DNA of 64,000 bases from CAZNPA01 sp964575095 (lineage in GTDB: Bacteria > Pseudomonadota > Alphaproteobacteria > Rickettsiales > SXRF01). Made by a program: the position numbers and the translations under genes. The DNA is taken from contig CAZNPA010000001.1 of NCBI GenBank assembly GCA_964575095.1, positions 62,001-126,000 on the forward strand, in the 5' to 3' direction. This document shows positions 52,988-63,525 of the stretch, piece after piece. Under the pieces are notes generated by a model that was not told the origin of the DNA, did no database searches, and saw only the letters and a list, made by a program, of their open reading frames with translations. The number at the start of each line of letters is the position of its first letter. Within the stretch, counting starts at the first letter, position 1.

Positions 52988-54160
52988 ATGGCTAGCAAAA
53001 GCAACGCTGCGGAAGCGGCGGTTTCCGCCAAGCAGGAACCTATCCAATTCGTCATCGAGCGCGCGCATCTGCTCAAGAGCTTGGGGCATGTGCAGTCGGT
53101 CGTCGAGAAGCGGAGCACCATTGCCGTTCTCGCCAACGTCAAGCTGGAAGCCAGAGACGGCGGCGTATCGCTCACCGCTACCGACATGGACATCGCCATC
53201 TCCGACAAAGCCCCGGCGACGGTTGGCAAGTCCGGCGCCACCACCGTGCCCGCGCACATGCTGTATGACATCATCCGCAAATTGCCCGAAGGCGCGCAGG
53301 TCGAATGCGCCACCAGCGCCGATGGCGGCAAGATGACCATCCGCTCCGGCCAGTCGCGCTTCTCGCTGGGCTGCCTGCCGATCGAGGATTTCCCGGTGAT
53401 GGCCGACAGCGAACTGCCGCACAACTTCATCCTCAAAGCCTCGGACTGCCTCAACATGGTCAAGAAGCCGAGCTTCGCCATCTCGACCGAGGAAACGCGG
53501 TATTACCTGAACGGCATTTACGTCCACGCCTCCGGCAGCGGCAAAGGCAAAATGCTGCGCGCCGTCGCCACCGACGGCCACCGCCTGGCGCGTATCGAAT
53601 TCGATATGCCTGTCGGCGCCGGCGACATGCCCGGCGTCATCGTCCCGCGCAAGGCGATTTATGAATTGCAGAAACTGCTCGAAGGCTTTGAGAGCGACGT
53701 GCAGGTGTCGCTGTCGGACGCCAAGATCCGCTTCACCTGCGGCGGCGCGGTGCTGGTCTCGAAACTCATCGACGGCAACTTCCCCGATTACGAGCGCGTC
53801 ATTCCCGCCGGCAACGACAAGATGATGGAAGTGAACTGCAAATTGTTCGCCAGCGCCGTTGACCGCGTGTCGGTCATCTCGTCGGAAAAATCGCGGGCGA
53901 TAAAATTCCATATCGAAAACGGAAAATTAACGCTGTCGGCCACCAGCCCCGAGCACGGCACGGCGTCGGAAGAAATCGACGTCGCGTTCGCCTCGCCCAA
54001 GCTCGAAATCGGCTTCAACTCGCGCTATCTGCTCGACATGATGGCGCAAATCGAAGGCGACACCGCGCAGTTCATGTTCAATGACGGCGCATCACCCGCC
54101 ATCGTGCGCGACTCCGCCGACGCCGGCGCGCTCTATGTCATCATGCCGATGAGGGTTTAG
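52988..54160 (+). CDS. dnaN: DNA polymerase III beta subunit (sliding clamp)
   Basis: 390 residues. The clamp tethers polymerase III. An alphaproteobacteria-type N-terminal extension (~17 residues) precedes FVIERAHLLKSLGHVQSVVEKRSTIAVLANV; PAHMLYDIIRKLPEGAQV, ETRYYLNGIYVH, VATDGHRLARIEF and the C-terminal YVIMPMRV are diagnostic. Full length. It ends 4 bases before the recF GTG; its tail provides the GAGGG that serves as the recF ribosome site. Confidence 0.98.
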   Translation: MASKSNAAEAAVSAKQEPIQFVIERAHLLKSLGHVQSVVEKRSTIAVLANVKLEARDGGVSLTATDMDIAISDKAPATVGKSGATTVPAHMLYDIIRKLPEGAQVECATSADGGKMTIRSGQSRFSLGCLPIEDFPVMADSELPHNFILKASDCLNMVKKPSFAISTEETRYYLNGIYVHASGSGKGKMLRAVATDGHRLARIEFDMPVGAGDMPGVIVPRKAIYELQKLLEGFESDVQVSLSDAKIRFTCGGAVLVSKLIDGNFPDYERVIPAGNDKMMEVNCKLFASAVDRVSVISSEKSRAIKFHIENGKLTLSATSPEHGTASEEIDVAFASPKLEIGFNSRYLLDMMAQIEGDTAQFMFNDGASPAIVRDSADAGALYVIMPMRV

Positions 54161-54164
54161 TTTA

Positions 54165-55364
54165 GTGGGATGTGGAGATGTGGAGATAAGGAGATGTGGG
54201 AAAAGTAATATATATCCCCATATCCCCGCATCTCCACATCTCCACATCTCCGTTTTTTCCCTCTCTCTTTCCCGCTTCCGCAACTACGAATCGGCGCGTA
54301 TAGAAATAACCGCCGCGCCGGTGGTGCTGACCGGCCAGAACGGTGCCGGAAAAACCAATATATTGGAAGCGCTGTCGCTACTTACCCCCGGCCGCGGTTT
54401 GCGAAGGGCGAAGTTATCGGAAATGGATAATGCCAAAGCCGGCCAGCCGTGGACCATCTCCGCCCATGTCCACGGTATGCAAGGCGAAGCGCAAATCGGC
54501 ACCGGGCGCATATTCGAGGCGGAAACCGACCGGCGGCTGGTGAAGATCGACGGCAAAGAATCGCGCTCGCAGGCGCAGCTAGCCAACCACATCGCCATGC
54601 TGTGGCTGACGCCGCAGATGGAGCAGTTGTTCCTGGAAGGCGCGTCGGCCGGACGCAAATTCCTCGACCGGCTGGTCTATAGTTTCGATTCCGAACACGC
54701 CGCGCGCGTCAACGAATACGAATACGCCATGCGCGAGCGCAACAAATTATTGGCCGTCGGCGGCGATCCCGTGTGGCTCGATTCGCTGGAGCAGACCATG
54801 GCCGAAACGGCGGTGGCCATAGCTAAAGCGCGGCTGACGACGGCTATGGGCGTCAACCAGACCATCCAGGGCTCGCATCTCAGTTTCCCCAAAGCCATTC
54901 TGGACATCGAAGGCTTTGCCGAATCGCGGCTCAAATCCGGCGAGGCGGAAGCGCAAACCGAGACGGCGCTTAAGCTGGTTTTTTCAGCGGGCAGGAGGCA
55001 GGATGCCGCCGCCGGACGGGCGCTTGCGGGCGCGCACAAGAGCGAGCTTCGCGTCACCCACGCCGCCAAGCAGATGCCCGCCGAGACCTGTTCCACCGGT
55101 GAGCAGAAGGCGTTATTGCTGTCGATCGTACTGGCGCAGGCGCGGTTTTCGGCGGCAAAAAAAGGGGTAGTTCCGGTGCTGCTTTTAGACGAGGTCGCCG
55201 CCCATCTCGACGCAATAAAAAGGGTTGAGCTGTTCGAGGAAATCTGCCAGATTGGGGCTCAAACCTGGATGACCGGAACCGACGCAAAACTCTTCGCCGA
55301 ATTGCAAGGAATTGCCCAGTTTTTTCAGGTTGATGATGGTAATTTACATCCTGAGCGAGCGTAG
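54165..55364 (+). CDS. recF: DNA replication and repair protein RecF, ends modified by repeats
   Basis: 399 residues. SMC-like ATPase for gap repair. The conserved body begins SLSLSRFRNYESARIEI (normally near residue 3) and has Walker A LTGQNGAGKTNILEALSLLTPGRGLR, ASAGRKFLDRLVYSFD, signature STGEQKALLLSIVLAQA and Walker B VLLLDEVAAHLD. No start codon is available next to the conserved body: the only upstream starts lie within the inverted repeat 54167-54251, and GTG 54165 has GAGGG 9 bases before it. This adds ~30 repeat-encoded residues. The last five residues (HPERA) and the stop are encoded by another repeat (55348-55436). Confidence 0.93.
   Translation: MGCGDVEIRRCGKSNIYPHIPASPHLHISVFSLSLSRFRNYESARIEITAAPVVLTGQNGAGKTNILEALSLLTPGRGLRRAKLSEMDNAKAGQPWTISAHVHGMQGEAQIGTGRIFEAETDRRLVKIDGKESRSQAQLANHIAMLWLTPQMEQLFLEGASAGRKFLDRLVYSFDSEHAARVNEYEYAMRERNKLLAVGGDPVWLDSLEQTMAETAVAIAKARLTTAMGVNQTIQGSHLSFPKAILDIEGFAESRLKSGEAEAQTETALKLVFSAGRRQDAAAGRALAGAHKSELRVTHAAKQMPAETCSTGEQKALLLSIVLAQARFSAAKKGVVPVLLLDEVAAHLDAIKRVELFEEICQIGAQTWMTGTDAKLFAELQGIAQFFQVDDGNLHPERA
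54167..54251. repeat. Tandem-word inverted repeat at the recF 5' end
   Basis: Left arm of GGGATGTGGAGATGTGG type with GTGGAGAT repeated, AT-rich loop (AAAAGTAATATATA), right arm of ATCTCCAC repeats (CATCTCCACATCTCCACATC). The arms pair over about 30 bases with a few mismatches. The element is entirely read through as recF codons 1-29. Confidence 0.85.
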
Positions 55365-55436
55365 CGAGTCGAAGGAACTTTAGCGTGGCAAAGTGATAGA
55401 TCCTTCGGCTTCGCCCTTCGGGCTTCGCTCAGGATG
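55348..55436. repeat. Palindromic element spanning recF end and gyrB upstream region
   Basis: Outer arms CATCCTGAGCGA (55348-55359) and TCGCTCAGGATG (55425-55436) are perfect complements, and GTCGAAGGA (55368-55376) pairs with TCCTTCGGC-type sequence at 55401. The right arm contains a nested hairpin CGCCCTTCGGGC. Words of this kind (CCTGAGCGAAGCCGAAGGA) are dispersed intergenic repeats in many proteobacteria. Confidence 0.8.
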
Positions 55437-55451
55437 TTTGTGAGGAAAAAA

Positions 55452-57866
55452 ATGACAACGCAAGCGGGCTTAAAAAAACCAATGGATAACCCAGACGATT
55501 ACGGCGCAGATTCGATTAAAGTCCTCAAAGGGCTCGAAGCCGTGCGCAAACGCCCCGGCATGTATATCGGTGACACCGATGACGGTTCGGGTTTGCATCA
55601 CATGATTTACGAAGTCGTTGACAATTCAATCGACGAAGCGCTGGCCGGGCATTGCGACATGCTGGAAATCGCGCTGAATCCCGACGGCTCCTGCTCCGTC
55701 ACCGACAACGGCCGCGGCATCCCGACCGATATCCACGAAAGCGAAGGTGTCTCGGCGGCGGAAGTTATCATGACGCAGCTGCACGCCGGCGGTAAATTCG
55801 ACCAGAATTCCTATAAAGTCTCCGGCGGTTTGCACGGCGTCGGCGTCTCCGTCGTCAATGCGCTCTCCAGCTGGTTGATCCTCACCGTCTGGCGTAACGA
55901 CAAGCAATACGAAGCGCGCTTCGAGCATGGCGAAACGACGCAGCACTTGAAAGTCATCCGCGACACGCCCGGATTCCGCGGCACGCGCGTCATCTTCAAG
56001 CCGTCGACGGAAACCTTCACCAAAACCGAATTCGATTTCGCCACGGTGGAACATCGCCTGCGCGAGCTGGCGTTCCTGAACTCCGGCGTGCGCATTCATT
56101 TAGTCGACAAGCGCCAGGACCCGGCGGTCGAAGTCGAATTTTATTACGAAGGCGGCACGCAGGCCTATGTGCAATATCTCGACAAGGGAAAAACATCGCT
56201 GCATCCCACGGTCATGATCGCGGGCGAGAAGGACGGCATCAACGTCGAAGTCGCCATGCAGTGGAACGATTCGTACCATGAAAACGTGCTGTGCTTCACC
56301 AACAACATACGCCAGCGCGACGGCGGCACGCACCTCATCGGCTACCGCGCCTCGCTGACGCGCGCCATCAATAAATATTACGAAACGGCGAGTATCGCCA
56401 AAAAAGACAAGGTCGACATCACCGGCGACGACGCGCGCGAAGGTTTGACGTGTATCGTATCGGTCAAGGTGCCCGATCCCAAATTCTCGTCGCAAACCAA
56501 AGATAAGTTGGTCAGCTCAGAAGTGCGACCGGCAGTTGAAAGCATTGTCTACGACAAGCTCGCGCAATGGATGGAAGAGCATCCGCAAGACGCCAAAACC
56601 GTCATCGGAAAAATCATCGAAGCGGCGGTCGCGCGCGAAGCTGCCCGCAAAGCCAGAGATCTGACTCGGCGCAAAGGCGCGCTCGATATGGCGTCGCTGC
56701 CCGGTAAGTTAGCCGACTGCCAGGAACGCGATCCGGCCAAATCCGAACTTTTCATCGTCGAGGGCGACAGCGCCGGCGGATCGGCCAAACAAGGCCGCAG
56801 CCGCGCCTTTCAAGCGATTCTGCCGCTGCGCGGAAAAATCTTGAACGTCGAGCGCGCGCGTTTCGATAAGATGCTGGGGAGCGCCGAAATCGGCACGCTC
56901 ATCACCGCCATCGGCACCGGCATCGGCCGCGAGGAATTCGCGGTCGACAAGGCGCGCTACCACAAAATCATCATCATGACCGACGCCGACGTCGACGGTT
57001 CGCACATCCGCACGCTGCTTCTCACGTTCTTCTTCCGCCAGATGCGCGAGCTGATTACCAAGGGCTATCTCTACATCGCCCAGCCGCCGCTTTACAAAAT
57101 GAAGCGCGGCAGCAGCGACGTCTATTTGAAAGATGACGAGGCGTTGGAAGAACATTTGCTCGAAACCAGCGTCGAGGAAGCGACGCTTTCCTATAAAGGC
57201 GGCAAGGCCGTCACCGGCGCCGCGCTGAAAACCGTCGTTGCCAAAGCGGGAAAAGCTGCAGCGGCGCTGAAGCACATCGCCAAGCGCCTGCCTCTGGTAC
57301 TCACCGAAGCGGCGGCACTCGCCCATGTCTTCGATGGCAAGGAAGGCTCGGCGGCCAAGGCGAAAGCCTGGGAGAAAAAGGCCAACGCTTTGAGCACGCA
57401 AGGCGGCTGGAACTGCGTGTTCGAGTCCGGCGTGTTCAAGATCAAGCGCACGGTGCGCGGCGTCGAGGAAATTTACCTGCTCGAGGAAAAATTGCTGACC
57501 AGCAAGGAAGGCTACGACATCGCCGATCAGGTCGCCTATCTCGACGAGTATTTCAGCGAAGTCCCGACGCTCACGCGCAAGGACAACACGGCGGAGGCGG
57601 CGACGCCCTCGGCGCTCTACCAGACGATGATGGATTTCGCCCGCAAAGGCAGTACCATCCAGCGTTTCAAAGGGCTGGGCGAAATGAACCCCGAACAATT
57701 ATGGGACACGACGCTCGACCCCACCAAGCGCCGCCTGCTGCAAGTGACGATCGGCGACGACGCCGAAACTGAGTCGATTTTCTCGACGCTGATGGGCGAC
57801 ATCGTCGAACCCCGCCGCGATTTCATCGTGTCGAACGCGCTCAAGGTCGAAAATTTGGACGTTTGA
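55452..57866 (+). CDS. gyrB: DNA gyrase subunit B
   Basis: 804 residues. ATPase subunit of gyrase. GHKL ATPase: LEAVRKRPGMYIGDTDDGSGLHH, EVVDNSIDEALAGHCD, VTDNGRGIPTDIH, GGLHGVGVSVVNALS; TOPRIM: ELFIVEGDSAGGSAKQGRSR and MTDADVDGSHIRTLLLTFFFRQM; C-terminal RFKGLGEMNPEQLWDTTLDP. ATG 55452 with GAGGA upstream is preferred over ATG 55434, which is the last codon of the palindromic element. Normal length for alphaproteobacteria. Confidence 0.98.
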   Translation: MTTQAGLKKPMDNPDDYGADSIKVLKGLEAVRKRPGMYIGDTDDGSGLHHMIYEVVDNSIDEALAGHCDMLEIALNPDGSCSVTDNGRGIPTDIHESEGVSAAEVIMTQLHAGGKFDQNSYKVSGGLHGVGVSVVNALSSWLILTVWRNDKQYEARFEHGETTQHLKVIRDTPGFRGTRVIFKPSTETFTKTEFDFATVEHRLRELAFLNSGVRIHLVDKRQDPAVEVEFYYEGGTQAYVQYLDKGKTSLHPTVMIAGEKDGINVEVAMQWNDSYHENVLCFTNNIRQRDGGTHLIGYRASLTRAINKYYETASIAKKDKVDITGDDAREGLTCIVSVKVPDPKFSSQTKDKLVSSEVRPAVESIVYDKLAQWMEEHPQDAKTVIGKIIEAAVAREAARKARDLTRRKGALDMASLPGKLADCQERDPAKSELFIVEGDSAGGSAKQGRSRAFQAILPLRGKILNVERARFDKMLGSAEIGTLITAIGTGIGREEFAVDKARYHKIIIMTDADVDGSHIRTLLLTFFFRQMRELITKGYLYIAQPPLYKMKRGSSDVYLKDDEALEEHLLETSVEEATLSYKGGKAVTGAALKTVVAKAGKAAAALKHIAKRLPLVLTEAAALAHVFDGKEGSAAKAKAWEKKANALSTQGGWNCVFESGVFKIKRTVRGVEEIYLLEEKLLTSKEGYDIADQVAYLDEYFSEVPTLTRKDNTAEAATPSALYQTMMDFARKGSTIQRFKGLGEMNPEQLWDTTLDPTKRRLLQVTIGDDAETESIFSTLMGDIVEPRRDFIVSNALKVENLDV

Positions 57867-57869
57867 TTT

Positions 57870-57993
57870 GTCATCCCGGCGAAGGCCGGGATCCACGCCA
57901 AATCAAATGTATGATGTATAATTTTTCGGTTACTAGGTCATATCCATTAAAATATTTTTTTAGTACATGGATCCCGGCCTTCGCCGGGATGAC
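57870..57993. repeat. MITE-like element with 26-bp perfect terminal inverted repeats
   Basis: Left end 57870-57895 (GTCATCCCGGCGAAGGCC...) and right end 57968-57993 are exact reverse complements over 26 bases. Each end is itself a hairpin (CCCGGC GAAG GCCGGG type). The 72-base AT-rich core has no coding capacity. It begins 3 bases after the gyrB stop, so it could also act as the gyrB terminator. No target-site duplication is obvious. Confidence 0.85.
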
Positions 57994-58219
57994 AAGAAAG
58001 GGCGCGCCCCTGCATTGTCGAATGCGACCGTTGTCAACTCGTCCGCATTCTGGAGGGGTACGTGAGGATGGTGCCTAAAGCGTTGTTACGCTGAAGACCG
58101 CGCCCGCAAGGGCGTGTCGCCGAACCGCTCCGCCTTGCCGCTGCCGCCGCAAGGACTTCCACCGGGCCCGATGGTGAGAGCATAAAAACATGGAAAATTG
58201 TGGTCCGGAAGGGGAAAAA
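57994..58219. other. Structured GC-rich region between gyrB and methylmalonyl-CoA mutase
   Basis: No gene is supported. From about 58040 to 58190 the plus strand shows several small stems in series: AGCGT/ACGCT around a TTGTT-type loop (58079-58093), GCGCCC GCAA GGGCGT (near 58102-58117), and CCTTGC...GCAAGG (near 58132-58154), flanked by GGTGCC and TGGTGAG. This could be a transcribed RNA or two-gene terminator zone. I could not match it to a known RNA family. Confidence 0.4.
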
Positions 58220-60382
<2,163 letters not shown>

Positions 60383-60504
60383 AAAACCCTATACAGGACA
60401 AAGCGTTAATAATTGCTAATAAACTTAACGAAATCGTAACATTATTTGGTCAATAATATCAATAGTATAATAAGGCACAAATGGCCTAAGGGAGCTATAG
60501 CACC

Positions 60505-60897
60505 ATGTCGCCAATCGTTGAATCGCCAGCGGCCCAGAAACCTCTGCTTGTTGAGGTAGAAAAAATCGCCGGTACGCATTTATTTGCAGAAGATATCACT
60601 GACTTCAAAACCCACATCATGCAGATCATCAGAAGCGAGTCGACAAAAATCGGCGGCGAGAAACCCAAGATCATCCTGGATTTTAAAAACGTGCGCAGCA
60701 TGCACCAGGGATATATTAACGTATTATCGGCAATCCAGAGAGTCTATAAAGATTTTGTGATCATCAGGGCGGCAGGCGATATCATGCAACATCTACCCAA
60801 TATGAATTTAACCGATCATTTCAGGTTCGCCGATTCGGTAGAGCAGGCGACGGAAATTCTTTCGCGCGGATATCCGTCTCCGTCGCCTGGGTTCTAG
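60505..60897 (+). CDS. STAS-domain-like protein
   Basis: 130 residues. The fold pattern matches anti-sigma-factor-antagonist STAS domains: KPKIILDFKNVRSMHQGYINVLSAIQRVYKDFVIIRAAGDI and HFRFADSVEQATEIL. The canonical D-S-x-G phosphorylation loop reads MHQGYINVL, without the Ser, so regulation by phosphorylation in the classical way is unlikely. GGGAGC precedes the ATG and TATAAT is present at 60466-60471. It converges with mscS, overlapping by 4 bases. Possible roles are in envelope or sigma signalling; unproven. Confidence 0.78.
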   Translation: MSPIVESPAAQKPLLVEVEKIAGTHLFAEDITDFKTHIMQIIRSESTKIGGEKPKIILDFKNVRSMHQGYINVLSAIQRVYKDFVIIRAAGDIMQHLPNMNLTDHFRFADSVEQATEILSRGYPSPSPGF

Positions 60898-62174
60898 ATT
60901 TTCTTTTCCAAAGAAACTTCATGCGGCGCGACGGGAATAGCGATGTCGTGCGCGCGGAATTTTTTCAGGATTGATGACATCACGGCGCTTTGCGGCGCCA
61001 TCCGTCCCTGACGCACGTCCTGCACCCAGAACACCAGCAGGAAACTAAGGCCGCTGCCACCGAATTCGCGCAGCCAACAATCCGCCGCCGGTTGCTTGAG
61101 GCAAAGCGGATGCTCCCTTGCCGCCTCCAAAAGCAGTCTGGACACCTCATCAACATCCGAATCATACGCGACCGTGACCGGAATCTCCACCCGCGCCTTG
61201 TTATGGCTGTAGGTCCAGCTGGTGACGCGTGTCGACACCAGCTCTTCGTTGGGTATCATCAATTCGCGGCCGTCGGCGGTTTCGATTAGGGTATAGCGTA
61301 TGTTGAGCTCGCGCACCCAGCCGGTCAGCCCGCCGACTTCTATCAGGTCGCCGATCTTGACCGATTTTTCCAGAAGTAACGTGATGCCGCTAACGAAATT
61401 GGAAGTCAGTTTCTGCAGACCCAAGCCGATGCCGACACCGAGCGCGCCGCCGAACACGGCAAAGGCGGTAAGGTCGACGCCGACGGCAGATAATGTGACA
61501 ATCAGCGCGATGAAATAAACGAAGAGACGGAAGAACTTTACCGTTAGCTCGCGCGCAGTGTAACTTAAAGAGGAGCTGCGGCGCAGATAGCTTTCCAGCG
61601 TGCTCGACGAAAGATGCGCCAGCCAGAAGACGATAATCAGTATGACGACGCCGTGGATAAGGTTCAGCATCGATAATTTGAATTTGCCGATTTCAAAAGC
61701 GATACTGTCGAGATAGCTGGCCATCGCCGGCATGAAGCCGGTAATATCCAGAAGCGCCGTGACCATGATCACGACAGCGATAAAAAAACCTATTGCCCTT
61801 GTCCTCACCACCAGCACCACGCACTTGGCCAGAAGATAGGCGATGCAAAGCTGCGTCATGGCGGCGGTCCACAGGCCGCCATTGTAATATTCCTCCATCG
61901 GCGATTTGATTAAGCTCAATCCAAGAAGTGTGAGCAGAGGCGCCAGCAAGCGCAGCGGCTTGGTGATGAACACGGTGTCAATGCGCCGGGGCGGGTGCTT
62001 CTCTAAATGCCGTTTGATATTGCGGCGTAGCAGCATGGCGATGAAACCAGCCAATAGCAGCACGGCAGCGATGGCCAGCCATTCGACATAAAAATCCGTG
62101 CCGGAGAGCGCCTCCAGCAATTCCTTGCGCGTGATGTATAATTTTCGCGCCAGCGGTGCGGCGGGCGTATCCAT
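60894..62174 (-). CDS. MscS-type mechanosensitive channel
   Basis: 426 residues. About five or six membrane helices; pore helix FAVFGGALGVGIGLGLQKLTSNFVSGITLLLEKSVKIGD is the MscS signature (Gly/Ala-packed TM3), followed by the beta domain (VRELNIRYTLIETADGRELMIPNEELV) and C-terminal alpha/beta domain with FLLVFWVQDVRQG. Opens under hypo-osmotic tension. ATG 62174 with AAGG 8 bases upstream is chosen; the longer frame to 62270 would overlap the divergent prepilin gene. Confidence 0.94.
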   Translation of the reverse strand: MDTPAAPLARKLYITRKELLEALSGTDFYVEWLAIAAVLLLAGFIAMLLRRNIKRHLEKHPPRRIDTVFITKPLRLLAPLLTLLGLSLIKSPMEEYYNGGLWTAAMTQLCIAYLLAKCVVLVVRTRAIGFFIAVVIMVTALLDITGFMPAMASYLDSIAFEIGKFKLSMLNLIHGVVILIIVFWLAHLSSSTLESYLRRSSSLSYTARELTVKFFRLFVYFIALIVTLSAVGVDLTAFAVFGGALGVGIGLGLQKLTSNFVSGITLLLEKSVKIGDLIEVGGLTGWVRELNIRYTLIETADGRELMIPNEELVSTRVTSWTYSHNKARVEIPVTVAYDSDVDEVSRLLLEAAREHPLCLKQPAADCWLREFGGSGLSFLLVFWVQDVRQGRMAPQSAVMSSILKKFRAHDIAIPVAPHEVSLEKKI

Positions 62175-62264
62175 AAACAATGCCTTATCGATTAGACCGG
62201 TCGTTAGTAATAGCGCTTTAATCGCTTGTAGTATATAATAATAGTAATTTGACAGGAAACCATT

Positions 62265-63050
62265 ATGCAACGACGCGCGGGTTTTACACTTCTTGAGCTG
62301 GGTGTGATATTGATCGTGCTTTCGCTGCTTTTAAGCGGCGCCATGGCTGTTTTAAACCAAAATATACGCATGGCAAAACAAACCGAGCTCAAAAACAAAA
62401 TTGCCGTGATCGAGAATGCTCTCCTTAGTTTCCAGAAATCTCATCACCGCCTGCCATGTCCGGCCAAGATGACGTTGAGCGATGAGGCGGCTAATTTCGG
62501 CATAGAATCGGTCGCCGCCGGAAACTGCAACAGCGGCAACGATACCGCCGGCAACCCCGCCGTCGGTAACGCTTTCTCAACCGGTTTCGTAAGAGGCGGC
62601 ATGCTGCCGGTGCTCGCTCTCGGCCTGCCGGAAGAATACGCCTACGACCCATGGGGTGGACGTTTTTTTTATGCCGTCAATAGCTTCATGACCGCCGCCG
62701 ATGCCGTAAGCCCTCCCTACGATCCCCTCGGCACTCTGGGGGATATTGTGGTCAAACGCATTTCTGACAACACCGCTGACACCAGCACAGCCGTTGTGGT
62801 GCTGGTCAGTTTCGGCCCTAACGGCCATGGCGCTTATAAACGCGGCGGTGTCATTAAATTCACCGGATCAAGCAATACCTACGAGCAAAGAAACTGTAGC
62901 TGCGACGAAGACAGCGCGAGCAATATAATCGGCGATTATTATATGGGCATCACATCCATTGAGTCAGGCCATGCCGGCGATATACTCTATACTTTCGATG
63001 ATACCGTAAAATATTATAACCGCGACTATTTCTCCGACCCGATCCCCTGA
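62265..63050 (+). CDS. Prepilin-like secreted protein
   Basis: 261 residues. N-terminal type IV prepilin/pseudopilin signature RRAG|FTLLELGVILIVLSLLLSGAMAVL: short basic leader, Gly before the cleavage site, Phe+1 and Glu+5. After the ~25-residue hydrophobic helix, a globular domain has YDPWGGRFFYAVNSF and four Cys residues in two pairs (RLPCPAK, GNCNSG, CSCDED). It resembles pseudopilins of the type II secretion or similar systems, but no assembly gene is in the window. A peptidase and assembly system must exist elsewhere. Confidence 0.82.
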   Translation: MQRRAGFTLLELGVILIVLSLLLSGAMAVLNQNIRMAKQTELKNKIAVIENALLSFQKSHHRLPCPAKMTLSDEAANFGIESVAAGNCNSGNDTAGNPAVGNAFSTGFVRGGMLPVLALGLPEEYAYDPWGGRFFYAVNSFMTAADAVSPPYDPLGTLGDIVVKRISDNTADTSTAVVVLVSFGPNGHGAYKRGGVIKFTGSSNTYEQRNCSCDEDSASNIIGDYYMGITSIESGHAGDILYTFDDTVKYYNRDYFSDPIP

Positions 63051-63279
63051 TTGCAATAGATAAACCCAAAAATTATCTTTTAAAAATATAGCGTTGTACG
63101 CCATTGTTGCCATGCAGCACGGGAAGTTTATTGTAATTAACTATAATTTCAGATATATCCTTTGGTCAATGCAGCGTGTGTATACTGATTGAAAATGTAA
63201 GCTGATCGCTTTTGTAAGAATGGCTGCCGTACAATAATTAAAAATAAAATCCGCAGGCGCTCAAAAACGGGGGGCTACC

Positions 63280-63525
63280 ATGCAGGTACTGAAAGTAAAC
63301 AGCGCTATCGTTGCTGCCTGTAACGGCGGTTGCGACACGTTCGACATCAACCGGTCGCTGGCGTCCGGCGTTGCCGATTTGAATCCGCTTTTTTCCAACA
63401 TGCCGTTATCGATGCTGGTGCTGGGTATCATGTCCACGCAATCGACAACGAAATTTTCCTCTTCGCAATCAGCATGGTCGGATTTTGCATCCGATGACAA
63501 CAGCGACACGCAGAATGGAAAATGA
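63280..63525 (+). CDS. Small hypothetical protein, first of a coupled pair
   Basis: 81 residues, no known family. An N-terminal VNSAIVAACNGGCD with two Cys, a hydrophobic middle (PLSMLVLGIMSTQS) and a Ser/Asp-rich tail. GGGGG lies 6-7 bases before the ATG. Its TGA overlaps the ATG of the next gene (ATGA), which is the best evidence it is translated. Confidence 0.6.
   Translation: MQVLKVNSAIVAACNGGCDTFDINRSLASGVADLNPLFSNMPLSMLVLGIMSTQSTTKFSSSQSAWSDFASDDNSDTQNGK

Noticed and set aside
56709..57698. Long open frame of 329 codons on the minus strand within gyrB
   Set aside because: Antisense shadow of a GC-rich gene; composition and lack of family features show it is not coding. The same holds for long antisense frames in dnaN (52931-53911), the porin (23403-24371) and the TonB receptor gene (11333-12037).
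58200..58214. SRP (4.5S) RNA remnant, GGTCCGGAAGG
   Set aside because: The flanking sequence lacks the rest of the conserved domain (GGAAGCAGCC) and cannot form the hairpin.
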